The notes: generated by a model from the letters alone, not told the origin. A stretch of 64,000 nucleotides of DNA from Opisthorchis felineus (GCA_004794785.1 SJOL01001501.1:656124-720123), one strand, 5' to 3'; positions 13,501 to 28,500 are shown, counted from the stretch's first letter. A program made the numbers and translations.

Positions 13501-16500
13501 GTTTCCATGGTCTATGTCGTGGTGTACAATCCATTGCTGAGGCTACCTCAGGAGACTGATTGCGAAGTTTATGCTAATTGGGGACGTGTGTGACGTAAGA
13601 AGGACCGGTCGACCTCGATCTGTTACAGTTGAATACTCTGCTGATATGGCCGTCTGTGAAGCGGAAGAAACTCCACACTTAAGGCTAAGTCAGGCAGCTC
13701 ACCGGTGCAGAACTTCGAAGTGTACAGTAGGAAGGATTTTGCAACAGAGTAACTGCATGGGTTTAGCGAACTGCAGTTCCAAGAGCTACATTGTCATGAT
13801 CCGCTGATATGACACAGATCCTGCTCGTTGACCGCCTGATACGGGATACTTCGGTGTTACCGTAGCTGATAACTTCAGTTGTTCGCCTGATGCCTGTTTT
13901 AAGCAACATCCCGTGATTTTAGCGAAATACACTCATTTGAAAACCAATTTGGTTTTGCGGGAGACTCACCTGGAACCCAGCTGAATCTGTTCACTTCACC
14001 TGGATTTCTTTTTCAGGGTGACTTAAAGGAAAATTTATTCGAACAGCTCCAGGAATATCACTCAACTCAAATAGTTTCCCGTGTGAGGATTTACCTGCAT
14101 ACAGCAGGAGCTTTTCATTAAACTACAGGATGTCCGTTCTCAACTTCTAATATACGAACATGACTGTCACTGAACTTTTGACCTGACAGCTATCTTGTCT
14201 CAAATGCTACAGGAACTGTAACACCGTAACAGAGTCATACTACAAAGTATACCATCGGATTTGTTTGCGAGAAAGATATATTTCCAAACTATTCCATTTA
14301 AGATAAACCGATCTCGCCTCATCCAATGAAGCCTGTCCTCTGCTATAGACTCTTTTTAGAATAAACACCTGCTCACGTTCCATTACGTTAGTCGGGGTGA
14401 GTGAAATAAACTAAAGAAATCTGCTAAATGGGTTAAATGATGAGAAATCAATTCCAGATTCGGTTGCCGGGTTCGGTAAACCTAGTGGCGTATAGCCACT
14501 ATAATATTAATCGTAGGTGTTTGAGAGATTTGTAAAATTCACAACCACACCACTCGTTTGAACGGTCCTCCTCCTGTCCTAGAGCGATTATTCTCGTGAG
14601 TCTAAACAAAACGGGGGAAACATTGGACTCGAGTTTCGCTCTTATTAGAGCTCTTCGGCAGTGCGTTTCTGTGGCCTTGCCGGTGTTGGAACTCCGGACT
14701 CCTGAGTCGAGAGTGTTACCACCATTGCACCAGCACACGCTGGACGCACCTGGATTGTCACGTCTGAATGGGTGGACGTGTTCGTGCTTGAGCAATGTGA
14801 TTGGTTTGCCCGACGCTTTGACATTTTCTGAACTGGATCACTGGTTCTATGTGAACACGCGTTCACTTTAAACTGAACTTAGACTGCTTAATATCGAATT
14901 GTTACCTCAGTCTGTTCTGGTGGTTTCTTGGATTTCGGAATTACCAACTTCACTAAACATAATGTACTCTGTCAGCCGTTTGAAATGACAGGTTAGCCAT
15001 TTAGTACCTACTTAGTTAGCCACACGAAGTAGGTGGTGACCGAAAAATCTTATATTTCCCTCCAGCGTGCAGTGACTGTGTTAGTATTTGACTCACATTC
15101 ATCCCTCTCCCTACGGACATTTTTACCACTAGCACTGCGATGGCGGTTTGAGCAGGTAGCGTATTGGTGCTGTGGTTTGAGTGTGGGGAAACAAACCAGC
15201 CCACTGACTCGAATAAACCCCATTTATACCTGACTTATTTGATGAGTGGTTTGACTTTTTCGAAGTAGGAGGCAAGACGTATACATAAGACTGTTATGTA
15301 TTGTACGCATTGTCTAGTGTGACAGAACATGAGATACTAAGCACAACATTCACGCAGCCAAGTAGTGGTCTAGACCTTCACGTGAACTTTCATTGCCTCT
15401 CCCTGTGCACACCGATGGCGTACTGTCCAAGTAAACGTTTCAGAGGTACTGTTGAAGACTGCTGATCTTGTTTTGCTCTTCATGAAAGTAAAAAGTGTCT
15501 AAAATCGAGCGACACAAGCAATTATTTGTACCTTTGGGCTTTTCCGCCACTCGCGTTATACGCAGATCGAACAGACAGACGCTTTCGCGAATCATATAGC
15601 GGCAGCCTTCTGCTATTCTTACATACCTGTCTTCAACCTAGTGTATTATGTCCGCATTTAGTTACTGGCATGTCTTTGGACGAGGAAGGTTTTCATATTC
15701 CCTGTTTGGCCATTTTATTAAAGCTATTGTCTATCCGTTGGAGCACCTTTCAAAAATCGACTGTGTCTACCATCAAGACCTAGGAAGTTCAGTTCAGTTC
15801 AGTCTTTCAGCTCACAGACCGTCCATAGAAGTGCCGTTTTTCCACCTGCTACAGCTTAGTTCACCAAGAAAAGGGGAATAAGGGAATGGGGGCTGTGTGT
15901 TGGAGGCGGTGGCCCATTCAGTTCATTGACCTCGAAAGGTTATGTTTGTCCGGTGTGACATGGATTGAGATCTACGCAGTGAAGGCAAGTGCTTTGATGC
16001 AAGACCGCCATTGGCTGTATGGCACAGCCATATCTGCAAGGGTCACTAACCATTGGGTTGTCTTGTCTAGCACTCCCCAACCTGGGAGACAGCACTTACC
16101 AACATGACTGAGTTGATTGGTAAGGACTTTAATGGTACGTTGCTAAGTCATAGACTGGCAACCTCTCGGTCATCTTCATCCGACAAAAGGTTTGACGAAG
16201 ACGTCTCCACTAGGCAAACGGTCCTCTGGCATGCGAAGTGCATGGCCTAACCAGCGTAACCTGTGCAGTTTGACCAGCTGATCAACTGAAGGAGAATATA
16301 CTTTCCCGAAGGCCATCTGGCGCAGCTCACCGGCACTCATCTGGAGTTCCCACCAGACCCACATAATGCTTCGAGGGCACCTATGGTCAAACACAGAGAG
16401 CTTTCGAAGGTCTTCCGCAAGCAGCTGCTACGTGTCTGATTCATAAAGTAGAACAAATCGGGCCGCGGCATTGTACACTCTACCCTTGACAGTCAAGCTG

Positions 16501-19500
16501 ATCTCACGTCGGCACCACAAATGTCGGAGGTTAGCATATGCTCCCCTGGTCTTCTCAGTTCGCGAAGTGATCTCGTCTTTCACCAAACCCAGTGACTTGA
16601 AGGCAGATTCCGAAATGCTGCTGCCCTCTGCTTCAGGTAGAGCTGAATGAGCCTCCTTTGATGGCAACATGCAATCACCCTCAGCACTTTAATTCTAGGG
16701 ATGAATTAGGCCTGCGGGTAACACTTCTGATGAGCTGTTTCAAACCAAGAGTGAGGCAACTGATATTCTGAAATCAATCAAATTTCGGTATTGGGGATCA
16801 GTCATATTTACTCAAGAAATTTAAACCTAATTCCCAGAAACTGTATACTGAAGAGTAGGCGCCAGTTTAAAGACCAGTTACAAGGTTGTAGGATTTCACA
16901 TGAATGCACATTATATGTTGGCCAAAAACTACTCACTTCCTCTTGATCATCATCCTTCACCAAAGAAGATAATACTTGAAGTACATTATCGAAAACGCCT
17001 TTTTGCAAACTGAAAGAGATCGAGTATTCAAGTAAATACTGTTTATACCCAGCTGGTGCCTTCGCATCTTTCGCATTTAGGCATATTCAATCATTTTTCT
17101 ACTCTATTCTATTGTTATTCACAGAACAATCAAGTTTGCTTCACTTTGCATGCACCGCATTTGATAGCAAAGAAGGAGTACCGTATAGTACACCTGGAGT
17201 TCGGCGAGCTACCGTGGGTCAATAGTGGTAATAGTGGTGTGAACACAACTGACACCGAAAACTGGACCAGCGCACATCTTTCTATAACCAGATAGTACAA
17301 AGCATAAAGAAGGTCACATTCATTAAATCAGCTTCTCCTGGTTCCAGACTCACCCCATTCGGATACTGTTTAGACCGCTTACTTAGTCATAGTATCATGC
17401 CTAGAGTTTGAATCTTACCCAGAGTCATCAGGGGTGTCTACTCAGTATGTGCCGATGCATATGATGGGCAGGTAGCTAGCCATCGACATGCATTAATTAT
17501 GATACCCAATTACATCACAGCTTGTCTTCCGCTGGGTGAGGATTGGGCGCAATAATTGTCAGGGCAATGGAGAGCTGCTCATAAAAGGGTGAGGTAGATA
17601 AGGTATTAACCAATTTCATTCCTACTAGCACTGTTCAAAAACCAGTCCAAACAGCTACAGGCTTGCGCTTCAAAGCTAGCTTTAAAAACTAATGGTCACT
17701 CCCCCTTCAGTCGACACAAACCGTCCTGGCTTAGTGGTGGAGCATCTACAGGAAAAGATCGCGGTGAGGTGAAGTTGAGATTTTCCAGTGCGATCATTCC
17801 ACTCACCCTCCTTCACAGCTTTTTGGAAATTTTTGTACCGGCTTTTTGTCAATGTGGTTAGTTGTATTTCGCAAATAAGACATGGTTCTATGGATAGAGA
17901 GAGCATTCTCGGTTAGCCACCGTCTGAAACTCCTTACATGCGTAATGTGGTCCGCGGCGTCATTCATACGCTTAGATTCCATGACAGACTTTCTAAGGCT
18001 GAGGACAAATCAACACAGTGACAGTAAATTAGTAATCGATTTGACTGTACAACAGTAATTACTAGTACTGAATCTAGTATTGAATCGAACTTTTTAAAAG
18101 CTATGCTAGTTAGAGTATGCGTGCCGCAAGATTAGCCTCGTCACAGGTAAAATATTTCTCTCTCGTTGATTTGTAGACCTACACTGGATCTATACTCGTG
18201 GCTTTAAACCCCTACCAAGTCCTGCCAATCTATACGGCGGACACGATTCGGGCATACAGAAAACGGAAGATTGGGGAACTCCCACCACACTTGTTTGCAA
18301 TCGGTGATAACGCTTACGCCCACATGAGGCGTTACAATAAAGACCAGTGCATCATCATCAGGTAAGACGAACAGCATTGAATGGTCTATAGAGCGCACAT
18401 GATCACATAAAATCACAAACCTAGGCTAACCAGACAACATAAGCATTGACAAGTCAGAGCAAGTGTTGCACTGTCTGCATCGTACGCATAACGTCTACAA
18501 ACCACCACCAATATTTTAGTATTGTATCAGACATTCTACCCTCCGCAAAGTATTTTCCAAAAACTTCCTAGATGTTTACGAGTTTGGTAAAGACGCTTGG
18601 TCGTCATTCAGCTATATCAGCTTAGGTAACAGTGTTCTTCGGAGACGCAAGTTAAAATAAATCACATAAGTATATTAGGAATCAGCGGGAATCCGCGGGC
18701 TGTTTACCCTCCGGGTAACAAGTAGTATTCGGCTCGGTGTGCCAAACAATGTAAATAAGTGTAAATAGTTGAAGGGCAAAAATTACGCGTACCACGCAGC
18801 ATTAATCTTTGTACAGTGAACCGAATGTGAGCAATATTGTGATTTTGTCCGCATTTGCAAACATTCGTACAGTTGTTTGTCTCGAGACAGTTCAAGGCAT
18901 CTTTGATAAATTTGTTGGCTGTATCTGAGAGCGACCGAAATTCCCTTACTCATATATAATACAATGTTGTACAACTGGACCTACACAATCTAGTAAGAGT
19001 CTTTTTCGGGGTAGAAGTATTGGGTTACTTTTGGTGGATCTTAATGTATTAGTACTGTGTTAGTACCATTATTTATTATTAGGCAATTAGCTGTTGATAA
19101 TCTGACTTGTTACATGTGCAGGCCGACAGCCGTAAGTTTCCGATTAAAGTTTGCCCGCTCTGCAGAACTACATCGCCTTTTGGTAAGGTGGCACACATCG
19201 GGAAGGATAAATCACATGCTTACATGGTGTCATTGTCTGTTTTCTGTAGGCCCCGTTACATATCAGTGACAACCAGATACTGTGCCTTCTAGCATAGAGC
19301 GACCACACCTACTGAGCATTTAATTCGGCCATCCTTATGATGGACCAATAGATGTTCCTATCCACATCTTTACTGTTTTCTGGCAGCCTTTGTCTTCTCC
19401 ACCACAATACTAGTTACTTCCTATTAGTTCTTCTACTGGCATTTCCTTTTAATCAGAAAATCATAAGTTTTTTCCCGACTGCTGTAAATCGTACAGAATT

Positions 19501-22500
19501 TTCTTAACATCTGACCGTAGCTCAGAATTCACATTCAGGGAGACTTAGTTCAAGTTTAGGAGTCTTATATGTGCAGCCGGTGAATTTTCAACTGCCGCGC
19601 GACTCTCTTTGTATTGGGTACAACTTGATGATTTCGAGTTTATTTCATTTTGCTCCAGTGCGAGAGGAACTAGTAGAGGAGAGTATCCCATGCAGAATTT
19701 GAGCGTGTCGTCAAGTTCATTATGAATGTACATATGGCGTCCATAAAGCTGTATTGACCGGTACTTGACCAGGACATCATTGGTTGCCATGTGAATCGGT
19801 CAGACCATAGTACCTCTGCTCAGAACTGAATAGATCTGGGGAATAATTTAGACCCGAGGGAATAAGACGGGCCCATTTTGAGTCATCAGCCAGCCTGAAC
19901 GTGATGGTACAACAAGGAGCTTGGCACCAGTTGCATGTTTACCATTGGTATCATTTGATGGTCCTTTCAGTTTAGCGTAACTTCCAGGCTTAATCACCGT
20001 ATCAATTTTTCCAGGGACCACCCATTAGCGCATCTTTGGTGTCATACTTAGTAGATGGCTCAGCGGCAGTTTCCTTTAAACCCATCGACTAATTTGACGT
20101 TTACTGGCCACCTGCTTTCAGTTAAGCCTTAGAACTCATACGCGGCTTGCTGCTGCGTGAACCTGATTGGGCTGAGTGGGGATCAAACATGAAAGCCCGT
20201 CGGCAAGTGGGCAAGGCACCATGGCTACGCTGTAGTAGGTTTACTCAGGTACTGATACGCCAAGAAAATAGCTATTTGGTAAATAGTAGAACTAGTGGTT
20301 TAGTCATAGTTTTCATTCAGTTGCTTAAAACCTAACTTTAACGGCATTTGTCATTTCGGACATTTTCGGAGGAACCCAACCAATAGGACCAAATTTGCAT
20401 TGAGAAAGATTATCGCTTTTTGTTGAGCTACCATTCAGATTTGACCCTACTGAACCGAGCCCACCTATGATTGCTTTGATTTCTCCGATTTGCAGCGGAG
20501 AAAGTGGGGCCGGTAAAACAGAAAGCACAAAGCTTCTGTTACAATTTTTGGCCGCGGTAAGTGGACAGCACTCATGGATTGAACAACAAATACTTGATTC
20601 AACGCCGATCATGGAAGGTGAGTTTTGTGTTCACAGTGTCGCAGGCAAGGACACTCTTATGAATGTTCATACGTTAGGTATTATAGGAAATCCGAAGGTG
20701 ATAACTAACTAACTAACTAACAACACTATACAGAGAACCATGTTTGCGGATATGCATCACTTGGTAGATACTTTGCGGACCTACAGTTTGTCACAATTCA
20801 GTATTACCTTTTTTCTGATTGGACGAGAAGTTCGCAACAACCACACATTTGTGGAGCATTGGATAACGCTCGCAAACACCCTTTGCTTCCTCGTCACAGC
20901 TTTTGGGAACGCCAAAACTATCCGCAATGACAATTCTTCACGGTTCGGTAAATATATTGAAATACATTTCAGTCGAGAACGGGGCAACATTGTCAGTGCA
21001 CGCATTGAGCAATACTTGCTAGAAAAGTCTCGAATTGTGACTCAAGCACCAGGTGAGCGAAATTACCACGCCTTCTACTGCATGTTGGCCGGTATGCCTG
21101 CAACAATGAAGCAAAGCCTTGGGCTGAGTCAAGCGAGAGATTTCACCTATTTAACGCAAGTAAGTATTTCGCCTTGGGCTATAAGATTTGTTGTGAAATA
21201 TGTACTGCCGTAACAATAGTTTTGTGGGAAAACCGAATTACCTCAAACGGGTTTAACATGAACCAGAAGTAATGAGAGGGTCAGAAAACCAAAGCTTATG
21301 ATTGGTCGCTCATGGTAATGCGAACCATATACCGAGAAATGATCAGTTTTGACTCGTGTCTTTTCTAATGCGAAGAGTATGATATAGGAGCGAAACGATT
21401 ATCGCAGTAATGGATGTTTCATAAAACCACCCCTGAGGGTCAGCAGGTGTCCTGCTTCCTCAGCAATTCCTACAAACAAACTAAAGCTCAGTAAACAACA
21501 AACAGGAATCATTAAATCAGTTTGCTGCACCAAAGATTTTTGGGTAGACAGAACACTTGACTTATCAGCCTTGCAATAAGCAACGAAGACAGACTGAGCT
21601 CACATCGTAGAAGCTAGTTGCGGTCCAATCAATCAACTAACACTACCGAAAATGTCCTCAGAAGGTGAACTTTCATGATGAAACCTAATTAGGCTTAAGC
21701 CGAACAGAGATCATGGTACCAGTCGTAATTCACCTTATAACAAGGACGGTCCATTTTCACCACATACTCTCGTTTGCTTGCTAAGTTGGTTTTGGCGGCA
21801 GACTCAACTGAATCCAGCTGAATCTCTCGTTTATGAAGTTTCTACACTGAACGTATTGCACAAGGCCGCCTCATGTTTCGGTTGGTACAACAGTCGAGAT
21901 ATCGCAGTAAATTGTCTAGACGTAACGCATTACTCATAACACTGCAGCAACCTTGTGACCAATGTTCCTTCAAGAAAGTATATTGCGATATCTCGAATAT
22001 CGTTCCAGCCGAAGTAGGAGACGGACTTCATGCAGCACATTTAGTTGAAGAACCCCGTAAACTAGAGACTCGGCTGGATTCAAATGAGTCTCTCCTCAAA
22101 ACCTAATTCGTCGTTTAAGATGCTAGGCAAACCAGTCAAGTCGATCAAGCATAAGTATGTGAGCCTGTTCGATAGTGGTATTTCAGGCGTGTCCAGGGTG
22201 TTCTGATGAAGTAGATGTACCACGCTTGCCTCAGATGCCCAGAGTTCAAACCCCGTCAGGACCAAGGATGTGCACTGCTGAAGAGGTCTGTTAAGTACAA
22301 GACTCGGGTCTGGTGCTTCCCTTTTCAGTATGAACTCACCAGAATAGTTGCGCCAGGAGAAGAGAAGGATTGTCCACAAGAGTGATAGGCGTGGAAATTC
22401 CACAAGTCACGCTATCACATACAGCCAGTACAAACTTTGCTTTATCATCATGGTTTCATACGCCTGACTGAAAGACAGATCAGGACAAACTACTGATCAT

Positions 22501-25500
22501 ACGTTTTTCCGTTTCTGAAGACCCGTTGGTGGAAACCCAGGGATATGGTTAAACTGGTTAAACACAGGAAGAGCACTATGGTTTTTGGATGTGCTTGTAA
22601 TGGAAGACCACTACCGTCATATGCTTCCTCTGTCTTCTGTGGTCTGAATCCCCACTTGAAAAAGTGAGACTTATCTCGGGACATCTTGATAACCATCCTT
22701 GAACTAACTATACTGAACGCTGACAAATAGCGCATAAAACAATCGCTGAGGCTGCAATGAGACTTTTTGGACCATATATTACCTACTTGAAGTAGGTTTC
22801 TAGATGACGTATTCACCTGTATTTCCATTTCTTGAGAGATGGCAAAAGTATACCAGGTGACTTTAGCAGCTAACGTTGGATTCTGATGCTATCGAATAGT
22901 TCGGGCCTCAAGTCGTTTGTTTGGATGAAGTTTTGGCTAGAACACGACAGCACTTGAAGCGGCATGTAACAATTTTGGTTTGGAAACCTCATGAACACAT
23001 GTGACAAAGCTTTAACCTGTATTACCCGTAAATCTTTACCCTCAGGGAGAGACCGTGGCTGAAAGCAGACAAGATTCTACCGATTATGTGAACGTAACCT
23101 CCGCAATGCGAGTCTTGATGTTCACACAAGATGAAATAGATAATATTTGGTCTCTATTGGCGGCAATACTCCATCTGGGAAACATAAGCTTCAAGGGTGC
23201 CCAAGACAACGGAGTTGATACCAGCTCAGTTAGTGCGGGATCATCACGTCACCTTCAGATGGCAGCCAGGTTACTAGACGTAAGTTTTTAGCGTTAAAGA
23301 TACAGTGACACCCTACCAGTTATTTTGATATGGCTGACAAGTTCCACCGAAGTGTATGCATAGTGCGACATACGGTTTCCCTATGTTTAAAAGAATATGC
23401 AAATATAGAAAATAAAGTTAAGCGGGCTACGAACCGAGAAGTAGTGCACTCAGCTGAGTCTCCGAGCCTCAATTATGGAGGGGGAGTTGGTTGACCAGCG
23501 TAAGTTTCATACTTCTGCATGCCTGAGGGCAATCGTCTCTGCTGTTTCCAGTGCGTTTTGTTTAGGATGGACGAGGAGGACTTAGGTGGGACTCGACTAA
23601 TGAAACTGAGCGATTTGACGGGAATGATTTCATCGTTCTTATCGATTAATGCATTTGCATTGGTCACGTGTTTAGTTTCTCCTGTTGTACTACAGGACGG
23701 TGGTGTACACAGCTCGCAGAACATTAACAACAATGAGAGTAGAGTAACACTGGTGAGCTCTGGACTGGCCATCTTTCTCCCAACTTTTATACTGAGCAGA
23801 TGTGCGCTACGGAAGGGAACACCAAGTTGTGCTGCGTTAGTCTCAGTTATATGATGTTGAAGATATCAGACATTTCAGGTACTTGAGACATTCTAGATGT
23901 AAAATTGTCATCAAGTCGTCATCGTGTCGTCTGAGTTTCACGGGTTTCTGCTGATTCTTCAGTTATTTCCCTTTGACCTCTCTTCCATAGGTTCCAATAG
24001 AGGACATGAAATCTTCAATGACAACGAAGCGCCTATTCACAAGTAGTGAATGTGTTACAGCCCCACTCTCTGTTTCGTCAGCTGTGACTGTGCGCGACGC
24101 TCTGGTTAAGGCAATCTATTGTCAGCTCTTTGTCTGGATAGTGGGGAAAATCAATTCGGCTATTTACAAACCTCCATCAAGAGCATCGGCGTCAAAAGCA
24201 CCCAGACCCACTCCAGTGCCAGGCAGTCCTGGTATGGTTTTCGACAATTCACCAACAACAACTCCGGATCAGACAAAACATTCCCCTTGGATGAAATGGT
24301 CGAACTTTGAGTCCGCGCATTGCTGGAATAGATATTCGGACGCTAAGAATCCCTCCTCTGCGGGCTCTGGTCGTAATTCCATAGGAATATTGGATATATT
24401 TGGTTTTGAGAAATTCAATAAAAATAGGTAGTGTTCTTCGTTTGGTAGATTCAAGATGTTTTTCCATGGATAACAACTGATTCATTACCTGTCCCAAATT
24501 CCTTGAACCCAGGAGTGAACGATTAGCTCGTCCATTGTGCACTAGCAGAGTAGTGACGAAATTGTGGTCGCACATACCAAGTGTGGGGTTCAAATCCATG
24601 AATGGTCATGTAGGTTTACTCCGGATCGGCTCTAACATAAGCAAAATCCGGATCCGCTTTTACTTTGGAATGACCGGAAAAATCACGCCGGATGGAGTGA
24701 AACCCGTTCAAACGAGACTAGATATGACACTATGCAAGTATCACAACCACACATGATTAATCCCTACCGTAACTTTTGATTCAATATTGTCATAACGGAC
24801 TATGAGACTACACTTTGAATTGAACTACTATCATTTCATATATACACTACTATAAGCATATAGGTGGTTTCAGCGAAACTTCTTCCGAATCAGGCTTATG
24901 GACAAACAACGCCAAATCTATATTCCTAATGTGAACGGGCGGATTTTAGTCCACATAAATCGACAGTGCTCAAGATTCCGTCTACTTTCCGAGTCCTCTT
25001 TAAGCGTTTATGTTTGTTTACAAACCTACACGTGAATGCGACTGCAAAATTTCGACACAACAGCCTCTTCTGGGGCCTTGTATGCGGCGGTGAACACCAT
25101 CCAGGTACGTATTGCATTTAGTGGCTCATGTATTAAGCATTTTCTACCCTTTCTAATGCAGTATCTATGTTAAATATAGACATGACTAATGCTTTTGGGT
25201 CTTTAAATGACCAACTTGTTTCCGCTGCAAGTCAAGCATGTATTTGGCAGCAGAATATACGAAAGCCCACTTCCACGATTTTACATCCTGACTGATGTCA
25301 TAGTAACAATTTGGGCCTTGCGGGATTCCAAGGGCGGTCCTTTTTACGAATGAAGGATAACATCTCCAAAATCTTTACTTCCATATAAAATCTCGTGGAA
25401 CCGTTTGGAGATGGTTTCCTTTGGGGAGAATGGCCTAATCAGGGCACAGTGTACTTCTTTTTAACAGTGGAGCTTAGCAGCCGTTATCATAAATCTAGCG

Positions 25501-28500
25501 CTGTAGCCTCGTACTAGGACAGCAACATACGCCAAAATCCTAGGGTGATTGGATTTCCCAATTACTTTCTAGACAGTTTCTTATTTTCCTTACTCATGTG
25601 CTGCATCGACACTGATCCCTATCAGTTTTTATGCATAAAGCTGGTCTTGTTTCAGCCCATCTCTTCACGACCAGGCCTAACTAGGCTGAGTAGTGTTTGT
25701 GACCTCGGCAGTTTATAAGGCTTGTCATTGGGCGAACATATGACTTTAGTACGAGTTTCCTGATCAGAGGTAGTTTGTAGTTGTTCTTCTGACTGATATC
25801 AAAGAAGCTTATATTGGCTAGGCGCAGTCGCCTCATGGGGACAAGCGCTGTACTTGTATTAGTCTTTTAATCTTTCGATTTTTTCTAACCTTTAAGATTT
25901 TGGCAGACTTTGCATTTGCCAAAAGTAAAATATGTTCTCCGAAGAAAGGCCACTCCTCTAGGGGGAGCAACCCAGTGGTCCTCCTCTGTTGCAATTTAAT
26001 TTAGTCTGTTCCAAAATGTGGCTAGTACACAGAGACCAAAAACTCATTACTCCATAAGGTCTTCTCTTCTTGTGGGATAACCGCATAATGTTTCCACCTT
26101 CTTCAGTTTCCCACGCCGGAAGAACAAGCCATCCTTATTTTCATCAGCATTAATTCATAGACTCACCATCTAGGTTCATCCCACATTGTGTACCTAATAT
26201 AGCTTCGAACAATTGTGTATCAACTTCGCCAATGAAAATCTGCAACAGTTCTTCGTCCGACACATTTTCAAACTCGAGCAGGAAGAGTACATTGCCGAGG
26301 GGATTGAATGGACTCATATTGATTTTGTTGATAATCAGAGCACATTGAATCTGATTGGCGCCAGACCAATGAACTTACTAGCTCTGATAGACGAGGAATG
26401 CCAGTTCCCCCAAGGTTCCGACCGGAGTTTACTACATAAAATGAATGAACTTCAAGCCAATCATCCTCAGTATGTCCGTACACAGTCAACAGCCGAACAG
26501 GTAAGTCGAGCATGAATTGAGTTATGGTGGGACACGAATGTTCATTATCGCACCTTTAACCAATGATGAATACTTTAGGGTTCGCAGATAAAGTGGAATT
26601 AAATCGTCCTAAGAATTCGTGCCTTAATGCGGGTATTTCAAGGCGTTGCAAACTGCGAACGAATTCGCTTCATTATGTAGCTCCTCACAACATAACTTGA
26701 CTGAAAACGGGGCATTCGCACTCAGACTAAAACTATATCCACATTGAAGTGGTATCAGCTCTTAACTGCATTACACATCCAGTGCCCTGTCTTTCTGGTC
26801 ACCAGATCACACTGCCTTAATCGAGCTAATTTGAACTTGTCGTTGGAATAGCGTTGGCCGGTGGGCCGATTTGACCAGTGAACTGACACTCAGCAGACTG
26901 GCCAGAAAGCCTTCACATGATGGTCGTCTTAACTGATTTCACATTCAATGCCTGTGACATGAATTTGATAAACAAACTTGACGAAATTCAGATTAGTCCT
27001 TCTTAGTATGCTCGCACGAGTTCCATCGGTAAAAAAATAAGTGGAACAGGGATCTATTGGTGGTGAGGTCTTCCACCTTTTGCCATTTTTTACCACAGGT
27101 CAGAATTCAGAGGTTAAGACTGAAACTCCTGAACTGTTTCCAAGTGCACGATGCTTCGACTGAGGGTACCTTTTTTCCGAGACATTTGGGCACTTGAGCT
27201 TTCGTGACCTGGTGCAAATTCAGTTTTTACATGTCTCGGAAGTCCCAAATGGGTTACGGATGAAGGGTCAGTATGGGTAAAGGGGGAGTTGTTGTTTTTG
27301 CTAGCTCTGGTTTGCAGCCTGTTCGCCTACGGGCCGGCTCTTGCCCCAGTCTCGTTTAACCGTCGTCTTGCCCAAATGAAAAAGTTGAGATCGTTGATCA
27401 ACCTGCATAGCAGTTCGCTTGGCATGCACCGTCGTCATTATCCGCAAACTTGTGAAATTAAGGACGACCGCTGCTCTTGTCTGATCTGAGCGCGTCCCCT
27501 CCCTGTGCGCATAGGCTGATTTGAGACACCTAGCACTTAAAATAGTTGTTTGGAGACAACAGGGGCTTTAGATTTAACAGACTAAGGTATGTGGCATATA
27601 CCATCAGCAATTGTGGAGGTGTAGGATACTGGACAAATTCAGCGGCGTGTGTGTACTCTTGTGCAGAGGAAATCTGAATGAAGCAACCAATTTTATGCGT
27701 GTGGGACGTTTTCCGAATTTGTCCTGCTTTGAAAAGACTACCTTCTTATATCGATGCCTAGGAAAAGGAAGAACGACCGGCCTTTCTCTGACAGAATATG
27801 TGCCGAAATCGACTACTGGACTTCTCCATAAAGGATGTAAACTAACAACATATAACTATTTCACCAGACTTAGACTAGCCAGGGGCTTACAGTGTACCAA
27901 GAAGCAGTTATGGGGACAATACTCGAACATAACAACAATTACCCCGTCAACTTACATTACAAAATCTCAACCAGAAAGCTATTTCCCGTGGAACTTTCTT
28001 GGTGAACGACTGCTGTTAAAACATATTTATATGCATATTGTCTTCAGCATTCCACATGACCTTACCACATCGACTATATTGAAAGCTGCTCGTGTTGCTT
28101 GAAGTTCGATCACAGAAAGACTAATTTTAGGGAGCCATACAACTGAATTGTTTCCAGAAACTTATGTATAGTCCAAGTACTCTGTTTTTTACCGGCACAA
28201 CGGAGTGGGAGAAGGAGTCTCGAAACGACCCCAAGTGTACAAGACCCGTAAAGCTGATCGATTCGCATTCAGTTTGCTCACTTTTCTATCGAGATAGGCC
28301 TACTCAGGACAGGATGACCACTATAGAAGAAGGTCTAGTTGGAAACATTTTACTCAACATATTTTGCCGAGATCCGGAAGACTGAATTTCTTCGCATATG
28401 CAGGTTACGTTAGCGTTACCAAAAAATATTCTAATGCTTTTTCTTCTCAGTGCTCTACACAAACAAACCTATTATATATTTTAGTGACTGTTTCGGAGCC

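Larger units (their letters stand above)
9038..18176 (+). other. Myosin VII 9.1-kb intron rich in mobile-element relics
   Basis: Holds a foldback element (10101-10256), family A copies (about 11685-11925 and 13925-13995), a tRNA-derived SINE (11950-12178), a transposase relic (13544-13804), a hammerhead SINE relic (14510-14800) and an RTE-like reverse-transcriptase fragment (16176-16680). The 126-residue frame at 12591-12971 has no recognisable similarity. Confidence 0.75.
21160..23045 (+). other. Myosin VII intron with repeat copies
   Basis: Holds a palindromic family A copy (21789-22106) and a degraded hammerhead SINE (22125-22400). The 112-residue minus frame at 22490-22828 is not recognised. 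Confidence 0.7.

Noticed and set aside
16720..16750. CTGATGAG near AAACC as another hammerhead
   Set aside because: No GAAA in register, no stem II or stem I pairing.
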